Of a stretch of DNA of 64,000 bases, positions 52,091-60,999 are shown piece after piece. Positions within the stretch are counted from its first letter, which is position 1, and each line of letters opens with the position of its first letter. Location: positions 3,638,001 through 3,702,000 of the forward strand of contig NZ_JACCFE010000002.1 of NCBI RefSeq assembly GCF_014256275.1, in the 5' to 3' direction. The DNA comes from Rhodococcus sp. 4CII (GTDB taxonomy: Bacteria > Actinomycetota > Actinomycetes > Mycobacteriales > Mycobacteriaceae). The position numbers and the translations under genes were made by a program. The notes under the pieces were generated by a model. The model saw nothing but the letters and a program-made list of their open reading frames with translations. It searched no databases and was not told where the DNA came from.

Positions 52091-53001
52091 CGCTCCGCCG
52101 CCTGGGCAGCCGGCGAGGACGCCAGGTACTTCACGGCCTGCGCCGTCGACCCCTCGTTGCTCGGGTGGTAGGTGCGCGTGAAGTACGTGGACATCCGCTT
52201 CGCGAGCTCCCGCGCGGTCGGCAGGGTGCCGCGTTTCCCGGCCGCGAAGAAGTCGGTCAGGTGCGGCTTGCGCCGATGCGCCGACCACTGGGCGAGCTCG
52301 GGATCGTTGCGCATGAGGAACCGGGTGCCGCGCACCCACAGCCACACGATGACCGGGGTCACGATCACCTGGGTGCGGATCCGCCGGGACTCACGCTTGT
52401 CGAAGTACCGCATGACGTCGTAGGCGACGGAGCGGTGTTCCACCTCCTCGGCGCCGTGCCAGCGCAGCAGGTCGAGCATCGTCGGGTGCATGCCGGCGCG
52501 GTCGAGGCCGTCGGCGTTGAGTACCCAGTCGCCGAGGAATGCGGTGATGTGCTCGATGGCGGCGATGACCGCCAGCCGCTCGATCAGGTAGTTCTTCTCG
52601 CGGAGGCCGGTGAGGGGACGCGGTCCGAGGATCTTGGAGAATGTCCATTCCATCTGCTCGGTGAAGGGCGTCGGGTCGAGACCCTTCTCCTTCAGGTGCA
52701 CGAGCACCCCGGTGTGGGCGTTGGAGTGCATCGCCTCCTGGCCGATGAATCCGACGACGTCGTCGCGGAGTTGCTCGTCCTCGATCAGCGGCAGGGCCTC
52801 TTTGAACGTCTCGACGAACCACTCCTCGCCCGCCGGCAGGAGAAGGTGCAGAACATTGAGGACGTGCGTGCTGAACGGGTCGCCCGGGATCCAGTGCATC
52901 GGGAGGTTCGACCAGTCGAACTCGACGTTCCTGGCCTGCAGCAGGATGTGCTCGGGTTCGGGGATCGCATTCCGGTTCCGGGGTGCAGTCGGGGCGGACA
53001 T
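52087..53001 (-). CDS. PF10118-type protein, probable ferritin-like diiron enzyme
   Basis: ATG 53001 (GAAGGAG upstream) gives 304 residues. The family is labelled a predicted metal-dependent hydrolase, but the visible ligands are those of a diiron carboxylate helical bundle: FVETFKEALPLIED, GFIGQEAMHSNAHT (Glu-x-x-His), IAAIEHITAFLGDW and HGAEEVEHRSVAYD (Glu-Glu-x-x-His). Coupling to a 2Fe-2S reductase by a 4-base overlap supports an oxygenase role. Followed by an Asp-nucleophile hydrolase. Substrate unknown. Confidence 0.85.
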   Translation of the reverse strand: MSAPTAPRNRNAIPEPEHILLQARNVEFDWSNLPMHWIPGDPFSTHVLNVLHLLLPAGEEWFVETFKEALPLIEDEQLRDDVVGFIGQEAMHSNAHTGVLVHLKEKGLDPTPFTEQMEWTFSKILGPRPLTGLREKNYLIERLAVIAAIEHITAFLGDWVLNADGLDRAGMHPTMLDLLRWHGAEEVEHRSVAYDVMRYFDKRESRRIRTQVIVTPVIVWLWVRGTRFLMRNDPELAQWSAHRRKPHLTDFFAAGKRGTLPTARELAKRMSTYFTRTYHPSNEGSTAQAVKYLASSPAAQAAER

Positions 53002-53127
53002 CTCATTACTCCTTCGTGCCGGCCGCTGCGCCACGACGAAGGGTTGTGGCACAGTTCACTCGAACAACTCGGGGTAACTGTAACACTGGGTAATAGACAA
53101 AACTAGGGACCGAACGCCCGCTCCGGC

Positions 53128-53691
53128 CTACCCGTAGGTGTCCCGGGGACCGCGCCCTCGGATGTGTCGTTCCCCTTTTCGCCAGCTCGGAGCGGTCGGG
53201 CCGGTGATCCGCAATGACTTCACCACCCCGTCGCCGACCGCCGCGGCGATCTTCGCGAGAATCTGCGACTGCATCATCCGGAGCTGCGTCGCCCACGCCG
53301 TCGACTCCGCGGACACGCTCAGGATCCCGTCCCGCAGGCCGGTCGGTTCCGCGTGCGCGGCGATGTCCTCGCCGACCACCTGCACCCACCGCCCGAGCAC
53401 AGTGCCCTCCGACACCTTCGGAGACCAGCCCCGTTGTTTCGCGAGCGCGCTGGTCAGCGCACCGAACGGCTGGGGGTCACGGTCGTCCGGACCGGGACCG
53501 GACCAGCCCCGCCGACGCCGCGCGCGCAGCGCCCGGACACCGGTGCCCGACCGACGGCCCTGCCCGACGGATTTTCCGCTCGCCTTCGCCGCGGCCCGCG
53601 CCTCCTCGAGGGCACGTCGGGCGAGATCGATTCCCTTCACTTCCGGCTCGGGTGTGCCCGCGGATGTCGTGGGCTCGGAATCATCCGTCAT
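53128..53691 (-). CDS. DUF721 family protein (Rv0004-like)
   Basis: The 187-residue protein has a charged disordered N-terminus and the DUF721 domain: LTSALAKQRGWSPKVSEGTVLGRWVQVVGEDIAAHAEPTGLRDGILSVSAESTAWATQLRMMQSQILAKI in outline (positions about 80-150). The family (DciA-like) is linked to loading or handling the replicative helicase; this is established for DciA and inferred here from domain and location after recF. The start overlaps recF by 11 bases. Confidence 0.93.
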   Translation of the reverse strand: MTDDSEPTTSAGTPEPEVKGIDLARRALEEARAAAKASGKSVGQGRRSGTGVRALRARRRRGWSGPGPDDRDPQPFGALTSALAKQRGWSPKVSEGTVLGRWVQVVGEDIAAHAEPTGLRDGILSVSAESTAWATQLRMMQSQILAKIAAAVGDGVVKSLRITGPTAPSWRKGERHIRGRGPRDTYG

Positions 53692-54910
53692 GGTGGTCCT
53701 CCGTCTCTTCCACTATGCGTGAGATCCGTCCACGATCGGTGTCGCGGGCCTCGACGCCGAATCGCACGGCGTCGAGTTCGTCCGGTACATCTTCCGGCAC
53801 GGCTGCCGTAATCAGCACCTGTTCGGCGTCCAACGCAACCTTCGCGAGCGCGCGGCGGCGTCGCCGGTCGAGTTCGGCGAACACGTCGTCGAGCATGAGC
53901 ACGGGATCGCTGCCGTCCGAACGCAGCAACGCGAATCCCGCCAGCCGCAGCGACAGCGCGAACGACCACGACTCCCCGTGACTCGCGAACCCCTTGGCCG
54001 GGGTGTCGCCGAGGTGCAGTTCGAGGTCGTCGCGATGCGGTCCGACGAGACACACACCCCGCTCGATCTCCTTGGATCGCATCACGGACAGCTCGTTCAG
54101 GAACCGCTCCTCGAGGAATGCGATGTCGCCCGCTTCCGGCACCCGCGCCGGGTCGGTGTAGTCCGGCGGCAGCGAGGAGCCGAGACTCGAGCGGTACCGG
54201 ATGCTTGCGGGCCGCGACTCGGGTGCCAGCGACTGGTACGACTCCGCCAGATGGGGGGCCAAATCGTAGACGAGGCCCAATCGCCCGGCGAGCAGCTGCG
54301 CCCCGTGCGCGGCGAGGTGTCCATCCCAGACTTCCAGTGTGGCAAGGGCACTCGCACCGTCCTCGTTCGGCCGCCCGCCGCGTGCGGATCTGCGCAGCGC
54401 GCCGCCCGCCGTCTTGAGCAGCGCCGACCGCTGCCGCAGCACCCGGTCGTAGTCGGCGCGCACCGCCGCCATCCGCGGGATGCGGGACGTGAGGAGTTCG
54501 TCGAGATATCGCCGGCGATCACCGGGATCACCGCGGACGAGCGACAGATCCTCCGGCGCGAACAGCACCGTCTGCAGAATCCCCAGGATCTCCCGCGGCC
54601 GCCGGGTGGGCGACTGATTGATCCGCGCCCGGTTCGATTTGCCGTCGTTCAACTCGAGGTCGACGGTCAGTTCCCGCCCGGCGTTGACCACGGTGGCCCC
54701 CGCGAACGCCTGACCGGTGCCCGACCTGATCAGGGGGGCGTCCGAACTCACCCGGTGTGATGACAGGGTGGACAGATAGCCGAGCGCCTCGAGCACGTTC
54801 GTCTTGCCGTGACCGTTGGGTCCGACGAAGACGGTGCATCCCGGGCGCAACTCGAGACCGAGCGCATCCCAGGAACGAAAATCTCTGAGCGAGACGGCGC
54901 GAACGAACAC
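53681..54910 (-). CDS. recF: DNA replication/repair protein RecF
   Basis: The 409-residue SMC-like ATPase has Walker A GPNGHGKTNVLEALGYL, signature SHGESWSFALSLRLA and Walker B LMLDDVFAELDRRRR. It binds gapped DNA and aids RecA loading with RecOR. GTG 54910 directly follows the gnd stop, and its end overlaps the DUF721 gene. The opening FVRAVSLRDFRSWDALGLEL is typical. Confidence 0.97.
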   Translation of the reverse strand: MFVRAVSLRDFRSWDALGLELRPGCTVFVGPNGHGKTNVLEALGYLSTLSSHRVSSDAPLIRSGTGQAFAGATVVNAGRELTVDLELNDGKSNRARINQSPTRRPREILGILQTVLFAPEDLSLVRGDPGDRRRYLDELLTSRIPRMAAVRADYDRVLRQRSALLKTAGGALRRSARGGRPNEDGASALATLEVWDGHLAAHGAQLLAGRLGLVYDLAPHLAESYQSLAPESRPASIRYRSSLGSSLPPDYTDPARVPEAGDIAFLEERFLNELSVMRSKEIERGVCLVGPHRDDLELHLGDTPAKGFASHGESWSFALSLRLAGFALLRSDGSDPVLMLDDVFAELDRRRRRALAKVALDAEQVLITAAVPEDVPDELDAVRFGVEARDTDRGRISRIVEETEDHHDG

Positions 54911-55822
54911 CTACGTTCCAGAACCGGCTTCTGCCTCGCCCGCTGCCTTCTTCACGGCGTGACCACCGAACTGGTTGCGCAGCGCCGACACGGCCTTCAT
55001 CGCGGGCGAATCGTCCTGGCGGGACGCGAACCGCGCGAACAGCGCGGCCGAGATCACCGGTGCGGGCACGGCATGGTCGATCGCCTCGAGCACCGTCCAC
55101 CTGCCCTCACCGGAATCGTCTGTGTACCCGGAGATCTCGGCGAAATCGGGGTCTTCACCCAGCGCCTTGACGAGGAGGTCCAGCAGCCACGACCGCACCA
55201 CCGTGCCCTTCGACCATGCCCGCAGCACCGCGTGGACGTCCGTGACGAGGTCTTCGGCCTCGAGCAGTTCGTAGCCCTCGGCGTACGCCTGCATCAGCCC
55301 GTACTCGATGCCGTTGTGGATCATCTTCGCGTAGTGACCTGCGCCGATCGGTCCGGCGTGGGCGAATCCGTCCGCCCGCTCACCCTCGGGCCGGAGAGCG
55401 TCGAAGATCGGCAGCGCACGCTCGACGTCCGCATCCGACCCACCGACCATCAGCCCGTAGCCGTTCTCGAGTCCCCAGACCCCGCCGGACACACCGCAGT
55501 CGAGGTAGCCGATGCCGCGGGAACCCAGCAGTTCACCGTGAACCTTGTCGTCGGTATATCTCGAGTTGCCGCCGTCGATCACCAGGTCGCCGGTCTCGAG
55601 CACCGACGCCAGCTCGGTGACCGTGTCATGGGTGATCTTTCCCGCCGGAACCATCACCCACACGACCCGCGGGAACTCGAGTCGTTGCGCGAGCTCGGCC
55701 AGGGAGGCCACATCCGTGACCTCGGGGCGAGGATCGTAGCCGACCACCTCGTGCCCGTGCGCGCGCAACCGCTCGCGCATGTTGAATCCCATCTTTCCGA
55801 GCCCGACCAACCCGATCTGCAT
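54911..55822 (-). CDS. gnd: 6-phosphogluconate dehydrogenase (decarboxylating), short type
   Basis: The 303-residue protein matches the short, NAD-preferring GndA/YqeC class rather than the 470-residue enzyme. N-terminal cofactor motif GLVGLGKMGFNMRERLRAHGHEVVGYD; DGGNSRYTD and GYLDCGVSGGVWGLENGYGLMVGG are substrate loops, with GAGHYAKMIHNGIEYGLMQAYAEGY the catalytic Lys-x-x-His-Asn region. It makes ribulose 5-phosphate and CO2. Location between dnaN and recF is seen in fast-growing mycobacteria too. Confidence 0.95.
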   Translation of the reverse strand: MQIGLVGLGKMGFNMRERLRAHGHEVVGYDPRPEVTDVASLAELAQRLEFPRVVWVMVPAGKITHDTVTELASVLETGDLVIDGGNSRYTDDKVHGELLGSRGIGYLDCGVSGGVWGLENGYGLMVGGSDADVERALPIFDALRPEGERADGFAHAGPIGAGHYAKMIHNGIEYGLMQAYAEGYELLEAEDLVTDVHAVLRAWSKGTVVRSWLLDLLVKALGEDPDFAEISGYTDDSGEGRWTVLEAIDHAVPAPVISAALFARFASRQDDSPAMKAVSALRNQFGGHAVKKAAGEAEAGSGT

Positions 55823-55883
55823 CGTGATCTCCGTCCACTCGTGAGATTTCGTTCGGCAGTGCTGGTTTCGCTTCCGCGAATAC

Positions 55884-57068
55884 TCAGCCCGGCAGACGCA
55901 CCGGCATCAGCAGGTACGTGTACGCGCTCTCCGGGGCCGCGAAGCTACCGGAGTCGTCGGGTTCGATCTCGTCCTCGGTGGCCGGACGCAGCACGGCCGG
56001 GCGGCTGGGGGTCGTGAAACCGAACAGCACCTGCTCGCTGTGCAGCGAAGACAGTCCGTCGATCAAGTAGCCGGGGTTGAAGGCGATGGTGAGCGGCTCG
56101 CCCTGGAAGACCGCGTTCAGGCCTTCCTCGGCGCGACCCGCGTCGTCGCCGCCGGCGGACAGGAGAAGTCCCTCGGTGGAGAACTGCAGACGGACCTGCG
56201 CGCCACGCTCGGCAACGAGGGCCACACGCTTGATGGCCTCGACGAGCGGTGCGATCTCCACCGTGGCCAGCGCTGTGTGCTCGGACGGCAGCAGCTGCCG
56301 GAACTTCGGGAATTCGGCGTCCAGCAGGCGGGTGGTGGTGCGGCGACCGTCGTTGACGATGCCCAGGAGTCCGTCGTTGCCCACCGCGGAACCCGAACCG
56401 AGAGCCAGCTCGACCGGCGAAGTGGCATCTCCTGCAAGTGTTTTCGCGGCTTCGGAGAGCGTCTTCGCGGGGATGAGGACAGCTGCGGTGGTGTCGGGGC
56501 TCGCCGGCGACCACTCGAGTTCACGAACCGCGAGCCGGAACCGGTCGGTGGCCGCGAGGACGATGGCGTTGCGCTCGATCTCGACGCGGATGCCCGTGAG
56601 CATCGGGAGGGTGTCGTCCTTGCCCGCCGCGACGGCGACCTGGCTGATCGCCTCGGAGAACACGTCGGCAGGGATCGATCCGGTCTGCTGCGGCAACTGC
56701 GGAAGCTGGGGGTAGTCCTCGACCGGCATCGTGGGCAGCGAGAACTTGGCGCTTCCACAGGTGATCAGGACGCGGGTGCCCTCGAGATTCACGTCGACCG
56801 GCTTGTTGGGGAGCGACTTCGTGATGTCGGCGAGCAGTTTGCCCGAAACCAGGACCTGACCGGCGCTACCGACCTCGGCTGCGACCCTGACCTGCGCCGA
56901 TACCTCGTAGTCGAATCCGGAAACCGTCAACCCCTGTTCGGTCGCGTCCAGGAGGACACCGCCCAGAACCGGCACCGGAGGCCGTGACGGCAGACTGCGA
57001 GCGACCCATGCCACTGAATCAGCGAATTCTTCCCGGGAGACACGAAACTTCAGGCTTCCAAGCTCCAT
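55884..57068 (-). CDS. dnaN: DNA polymerase III beta sliding clamp
   Basis: ATG 57068 (GAGAGGAAC upstream) gives 394 residues; the frame above it is oriC sequence. It opens LKFRVSREEFADSVAWVARSLPSRPPVPVLGGVLL, the domain-1 pattern, and ends with SAYTYLLMPVRLPG, the expected clamp C-terminus (Met-Pro-x-Arg-Leu). Three repeated clamp domains. It holds the polymerase on DNA. Confidence 0.98.
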   Translation of the reverse strand: MELGSLKFRVSREEFADSVAWVARSLPSRPPVPVLGGVLLDATEQGLTVSGFDYEVSAQVRVAAEVGSAGQVLVSGKLLADITKSLPNKPVDVNLEGTRVLITCGSAKFSLPTMPVEDYPQLPQLPQQTGSIPADVFSEAISQVAVAAGKDDTLPMLTGIRVEIERNAIVLAATDRFRLAVRELEWSPASPDTTAAVLIPAKTLSEAAKTLAGDATSPVELALGSGSAVGNDGLLGIVNDGRRTTTRLLDAEFPKFRQLLPSEHTALATVEIAPLVEAIKRVALVAERGAQVRLQFSTEGLLLSAGGDDAGRAEEGLNAVFQGEPLTIAFNPGYLIDGLSSLHSEQVLFGFTTPSRPAVLRPATEDEIEPDDSGSFAAPESAYTYLLMPVRLPG

Positions 57069-57250
57069 CGCCGGGTTGTTCCTCTCGGTAGGCACGGTTG
57101 ATCGCCACGGTCGGACCGTGACCACAGCACTGCAGTCTTTCACAGAGCGGCGATGCATAACCGTATGCCCTCGAGGACGAACTTGAAAGCCGAACGGTCC
57201 CGTCCTCGAGTCTCCGACGGAGGCCTGTGAACCGACACGATCCCCAACCC

Positions 57251-57475
57251 TGTTTTCAAAGAGTTTTCTATAAGAATTAACGAGAAGTACTATTAGGTCC
57301 TGTGGAATCTGTGGACTAACGGCTGTAGACGCTGGTCGGTCCGGCTCGAGGAATGGGGAATTCTCGAGGACAAACTCGAGGACCGAATCGCCCCCCATGT
57401 GGACTACTCGAGGTTGTTCGAAGTTCTGCACGTTCTGTCCACAGGGATTCCACCTCATCCCCACATTTATCCACA
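57251..57475. other. oriC: Chromosomal origin oriC
   Basis: The dnaA-dnaN gap (57069-57751) has an AT-rich block at 57251-57296 (GTTTTCAAAGAG, TTTTCTATAAGAATTAACG), a likely unwinding element. DnaA boxes follow: TGTGGACTA at 57310-57318 and 57398-57406, CTGTCCACA at 57435-57443, TTATCCACA at 57467-57475 and weaker TGTGGAATC at 57301. Box orientations differ. Location beside dnaA and dnaN agrees with mycobacterial oriC. Confidence 0.85.
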
Positions 57476-57552
57476 GGTGTGCATGCTTTATCCCAGGTCC
57501 CGGCGTCGGCGTGTTGCACCGGTGTGTCGCGTCGGCAGCGGTTCGTCCGCGC

Positions 57553-57630
57553 CTCGAGTAGACCCTCGAGCGGCACCTCGAGGACCCGCTCGAGCCCACC
57601 CTCGAGGACTGGCTCGAGGCACCCCTCGAG
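57553..57630. repeat. Seven CTCGAG palindromes at strict 12-bp spacing
   Basis: CTCGAG occurs at 57553, 57565, 57577, 57589, 57601, 57613 and 57625, each followed by a different 6-base spacer (TAGACC, CGGCAC, GACCCG, CCCACC, GACTGG, GCACCC). Only the hexamer is kept. More copies lie at 57170, 57205, 57345, 57363, 57375 and 57407, thirteen in all in this gap. The array is outside any credible gene. Confidence 0.9.
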
Positions 57631-57696
57631 TCGTCCCCGGCGCCGGCCGCACGCCTCGCACGCAGCGAGGGCCGGAGCGCAGGACTCCGGAAACGA

Positions 57697-57733
57697 CCTG
57701 TGCCCCCGGTAGGCGAGCTACCAGGGGCACAGG
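57697..57733 (-). terminator. Terminator after dnaA
   Basis: CCTGTGCCCCCGGTAG and CTACCAGGGGCACAGG form a 16-pair stem with one mismatch and a 5-base loop, 19 bases past the dnaA stop. It would limit dnaA transcription into oriC. Confidence 0.8.
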
Positions 57734-57751
57734 AGAGGGGGTGGGCGTCGA

Positions 57752-59335
57752 CTACCTCTTGGAACGCTGCTTGATCCGGGCCGTCAACTCCTGGACCTGG
57801 TCGTAGACCTTCCGCCGTTCCGTCATCTCCTTGCGAATCTTCTTGTCCGCGTACATGACAGTGGTGTGGTCGCGACCGAATGTCTGCCCGATCTTCGGCA
57901 GGGACAGATCGGTGAGTTCACGGCACAGGTACATGGAGATCTGGCGGGCGGACGCCAACGGACGTGCCTTGCCGGGGCCGCAGAGGTCGTCGATGGACAT
58001 GTTGAAGTACTCCGCGGTGACCGCCATGATCGTCGCAGCATTGATCTCGAGACTCGACGAGTCGGGCATCAGGTCGCGCAGCACCACCTCGGCGAGCGTG
58101 AGGTCCAGGGGTTGCCTGTTCAGGGACGCGAAGGCCGTCACTCGAATGAGGGCACCCTCGAGTTCCCGGATGTTGCGTTCGATCCGGGAGGCGATCAACT
58201 CGAGGACGTCGTCGGGCACCTCGAGCCGGTCCATTCGGGCCTTCTTGCTGAGGATCGCGATGCGGGTCTCGAGTTCGGGAGGCTGGACGTCCGTGATCAG
58301 GCCCCATTCGAACCTGGTGCGCAGGCGTTCCTCGAGAGTCGCCAGTTGCTTCGGCGGGCGGTCGGACGACACGACGATCTGCTTGTTCGCATTGTGCAGG
58401 GTGTTGAAGGTGTGGAAGAACTCCTCCTGAATACCTTCCTTGCCCTCGATGAACTGGATGTCGTCGACGAGCAGCACGTCGGTCTCGCGGTAGCGGCGCT
58501 TGAACGCCACCTTGCGGTCGTCACGAAGGCTGTTGATGAAGTCGTTGGTGAATTCCTCGGTGGAGACGTACTTCACCCGCATGCCGGGGAACAGGCGCTG
58601 CGCGTAGTGACCGGCCGCGTGCAGGAGGTGCGTCTTGCCGAGCCCGGACGCTCCCCACACGAACAGCGGGTTGTATGCGCGTGCCGGTGCTTCGGCGATC
58701 GCGACGGCGGCGGCGTGGGCGAACCGGTTGGACGAGCCGATCACGAACGTGTCGAAAGTGTATTTCGCGTTGAGGCTGTTGCCCCCCGTCGCTGCAGGTG
58801 CCGGGCCCGTGGGCGGTTTCGTGAAGTACGACGGCCAGGATTCGTGGACGCTGGCGATGGCCTCGCTGTCGTCGTCGACCTCCTCGAAGTCCGTCGTGTC
58901 GGTATACGGCTGATCTTCGGCGCCGAATCGGCGCCGGCGGAACGAACCGGAACTGGTGACGGAAGGCTCGAGATGGCGTGGGGTGTGGATGGGTTCGGGC
59001 TCGGGGCGGTGCTCCCGGCTCGGGGGCTCGGATTCGGGTTCGTCGTCGGCCGGGGCCGCGATGCGCACACCGAGGCCCTCCACCTGCTCACCGAGATGGC
59101 GGCCGAGCGCGTGCAGGATCGGCTCACGGAGATCCCGCTCGATCGCCTCCTGGGCGAACGGCGACGGCACGGACAGGAGCGCGAAGCCCTGGGCGAGTGT
59201 CAGCGGTTTGACGAGCGCCAACCACGCCTTCTGTCCCCTCGTCAACGGCGGCAGGTCGCCACCGGGCGAATCGGATGTGAGGTCGGCGACGACGTCGATC
59301 CAGATCCGTGCGAGCGCATTCGGATCGTCGTTCAC
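57752..59335 (-). CDS. dnaA: Chromosomal replication initiator DnaA
   Basis: GTG 59335 gives 527 residues. Domain I (1-90, ARIWIDVVADLTSD...), a long acidic/Pro-rich domain II (about 95-190), AAA+ domain III with GASGLGKTHLLHAAG (Walker A), LLVDDIQFIEGKEG (Walker B) and sensor 1 VSSDRPPKQL, and DNA-binding domain IV ending FGRDHTTVMYADKKIRKEM. It binds the DnaA boxes described here and opens oriC. Confidence 0.98.
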   Translation of the reverse strand: MNDDPNALARIWIDVVADLTSDSPGGDLPPLTRGQKAWLALVKPLTLAQGFALLSVPSPFAQEAIERDLREPILHALGRHLGEQVEGLGVRIAAPADDEPESEPPSREHRPEPEPIHTPRHLEPSVTSSGSFRRRRFGAEDQPYTDTTDFEEVDDDSEAIASVHESWPSYFTKPPTGPAPAATGGNSLNAKYTFDTFVIGSSNRFAHAAAVAIAEAPARAYNPLFVWGASGLGKTHLLHAAGHYAQRLFPGMRVKYVSTEEFTNDFINSLRDDRKVAFKRRYRETDVLLVDDIQFIEGKEGIQEEFFHTFNTLHNANKQIVVSSDRPPKQLATLEERLRTRFEWGLITDVQPPELETRIAILSKKARMDRLEVPDDVLELIASRIERNIRELEGALIRVTAFASLNRQPLDLTLAEVVLRDLMPDSSSLEINAATIMAVTAEYFNMSIDDLCGPGKARPLASARQISMYLCRELTDLSLPKIGQTFGRDHTTVMYADKKIRKEMTERRKVYDQVQELTARIKQRSKR

Positions 59336-60072
59336 GTGGTTCCTCCCCAGTGTTTCGCGGGCTCGGCGCCGGTGGTGCCGAGCCCAGATGTCGGTGCCGT
59401 CGTCGAGGTGGATTTGGGAGCTCCCCGACCTGAGGATGGACCCCGTACGGACCTACGAATATGCCATCTGAACTGTGTTTCCACACAATTATCCACAGAT
59501 GTGGACAAAGCGCAGACGTCCCCCGTCGAGACGCCGTTGCGTGACGGAAAGTCCAGATTGGGCGCGCTGACCTGCACCTATGCTTAAGAAACCTGGATGC
59601 CCGGGTTCGAGGACCCGGGAGATGAAGGGTGTCAACAACCCTCGTGGCGATCCGAAGCGGCACACCATCTGTGCCCTGTGGATGAATTGTGGTGAATGTG
59701 CAGATGAGAACGCTGAAGTCGAGAGCTGGGCACTCGATCAGGGTTCATCGGCGAGACCATGCATAGACGCTAGCAACAGTGTCGGCAACCTCACAGCGGT
59801 TTGGCACATTGGAAGGTGGGGTGCAAGCATTTGTCGATCCTCGGCGTGTCGGTCCACCGATTCGCGGGGGAATCGCAGGTGAGCGAGTTTGACCTGACCG
59901 GGAGTGGTAAGTACTCTCGAACAGTCACCCTGTGGTGAGGTGGCGGTTTCGTGCTGGCTCGAGTCCAGTCTCGGAAGCGTTTCATCCCCACCTGTGGATG
60001 AACACCTGAGTTTTCGTCAATGTTAGATCCATGACGCCGGGAGGCGTCGATGAACTTCGAGGAGTGTTGACC
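59336..60072. promoter_or_regulatory. rpmH-dnaA intergenic region with DnaA boxes
   Basis: These 737 bases hold no credible gene and separate divergent dnaA and rpmH. A face-to-face box pair TTATCCACA (59489-59497) and TGTGGACAA (59500-59508, exact TTGTCCACA on the other strand) lies 154 bases before dnaA. TGTGGATGA occurs at 59677-59685 and 59994-60001 plus. Such boxes allow DnaA to control its own gene. Promoters for rpmH lie probably at 59900-60000. Confidence 0.65.
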
Positions 60073-60216
60073 GTGGCCAAGGGCAAGCGGACGTTCCAGC
60101 CGAACAACCGACGCCGCGCGCGCGTTCACGGCTTCCGTCTTCGTATGCGGACCCGTGCGGGTCGTGCAATCGTTTCGGCGCGTCGCCGTAAGGGCCGCGA
60201 ATCCCTCACCGCCTGA
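60073..60216 (+). CDS. rpmH: 50S ribosomal protein L34
   Basis: GTG 60073 after GAGGAG gives 47 residues. KRTFQPNNRRRARVHGF is the L34 signature, then RTRAGRAIVSARRRKGR. First gene of rpmH-rnpA-yidD-yidC-jag. Confidence 0.97.
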   Translation: MAKGKRTFQPNNRRRARVHGFRLRMRTRAGRAIVSARRRKGRESLTA

Positions 60217-60243
60217 TCCCGACACTGGGTTCGGGAGCTCGGG

Positions 60244-60621
60244 GTGTTGCCTGAGCCGTACCGATTGCGTCGTCATTCAGATTTTTCGTTGACTGTGCGA
60301 CGTGGTCGGCGGATGGGAAGACGCGACCTGGTTGTGCACGCATTCGACCGGGTACAGGCAGATGAGCTGGTGAGTAGCGGCGGTCCGCGATTCGGACTGG
60401 TTGTGAGTAAGGCTGTCGGGCCGGCGGTGATTCGACATCGAGTCGCACGCCGGCTTCGTCATATCTGCATCGACCTGGTGGACCTCGTTCCACAGGGAAC
60501 CGATGTGGTGATTCGGGCTCTTCCGGGAGCCGCGACTGCAAGTAGCCGGGACCTGGATAAGCAACTCCGTGCAGGTCTCCATCGATTGGACCTTCTTGCG
60601 CCCGTGAGTAACTCCACATGA
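60244..60621 (+). CDS. rnpA: Ribonuclease P protein component
   Basis: The 125-residue basic protein has the RNase P signature FGLVVSKAVGPAVIRHRVARRLRHI and the opening LPEPYRLRRHSDFSLTVRRGRR. It helps the RNA subunit to trim tRNA 5' ends. GTG start 27 bases after rpmH; stop overlaps yidD (ATGA). Confidence 0.96.
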   Translation: MLPEPYRLRRHSDFSLTVRRGRRMGRRDLVVHAFDRVQADELVSSGGPRFGLVVSKAVGPAVIRHRVARRLRHICIDLVDLVPQGTDVVIRALPGAATASSRDLDKQLRAGLHRLDLLAPVSNST

Positions 60622-60995
60622 AAAGCGCACTCCACGAGTCGCGCGCCGACACGGCCGAGGGCACCTCCTCGGCCGCATCCGCATGGAAGTCGGTCCGTGC
60701 GCTACCGGCGCGCACCCTCATATTCCTCATCGAGCTCTACCGGACGTATGTGTCGCCCCTGAGGTTGCCGACCTGCCGGTTCATGCCGACCTGTAGCGAG
60801 TACGCGGTGGAAGCCCTGCGTACCCACGGGGCGATCAAAGGTCTTGTATTGACGGTGGTTCGGTTGGCGAAGTGCGCCCCCTGGCACCCTGGTGGGTGGG
60901 ACCCGGTCCCCGGTGGGCGGGATTCAACCGTGGACCGTCATGCGGGTAGCCGTCATTGCTGTCCGGCGAACGTGGACGAACAGAGGAGTACATAG
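60618..60995 (+). CDS. yidD: Membrane protein insertion efficiency factor YidD
   Basis: The 125-residue product contains the YidD block LYRTYVSPLRLPTCRFMPTCSEYAVEALRTHGAIKG and ends its domain with CAPWHPGGWDPVP, conserved cysteines included. The N-terminal 30 residues and the C-terminal tail (PANVDEQRST) are extra. It overlaps rnpA by 4 bases and precedes yidC by 4, so it is coupled to both. Confidence 0.95.
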   Translation: MKSALHESRADTAEGTSSAASAWKSVRALPARTLIFLIELYRTYVSPLRLPTCRFMPTCSEYAVEALRTHGAIKGLVLTVVRLAKCAPWHPGGWDPVPGGRDSTVDRHAGSRHCCPANVDEQRST

Positions 60996-60999
60996 AGCC

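Noticed and set aside
57488..57730. 80-residue minus-strand frame across the CTCGAG array
   Set aside because: Its Arg-Gly-x repeats arise from the periodic hexamer; no ribosome site or family, so the array is treated as non-coding.
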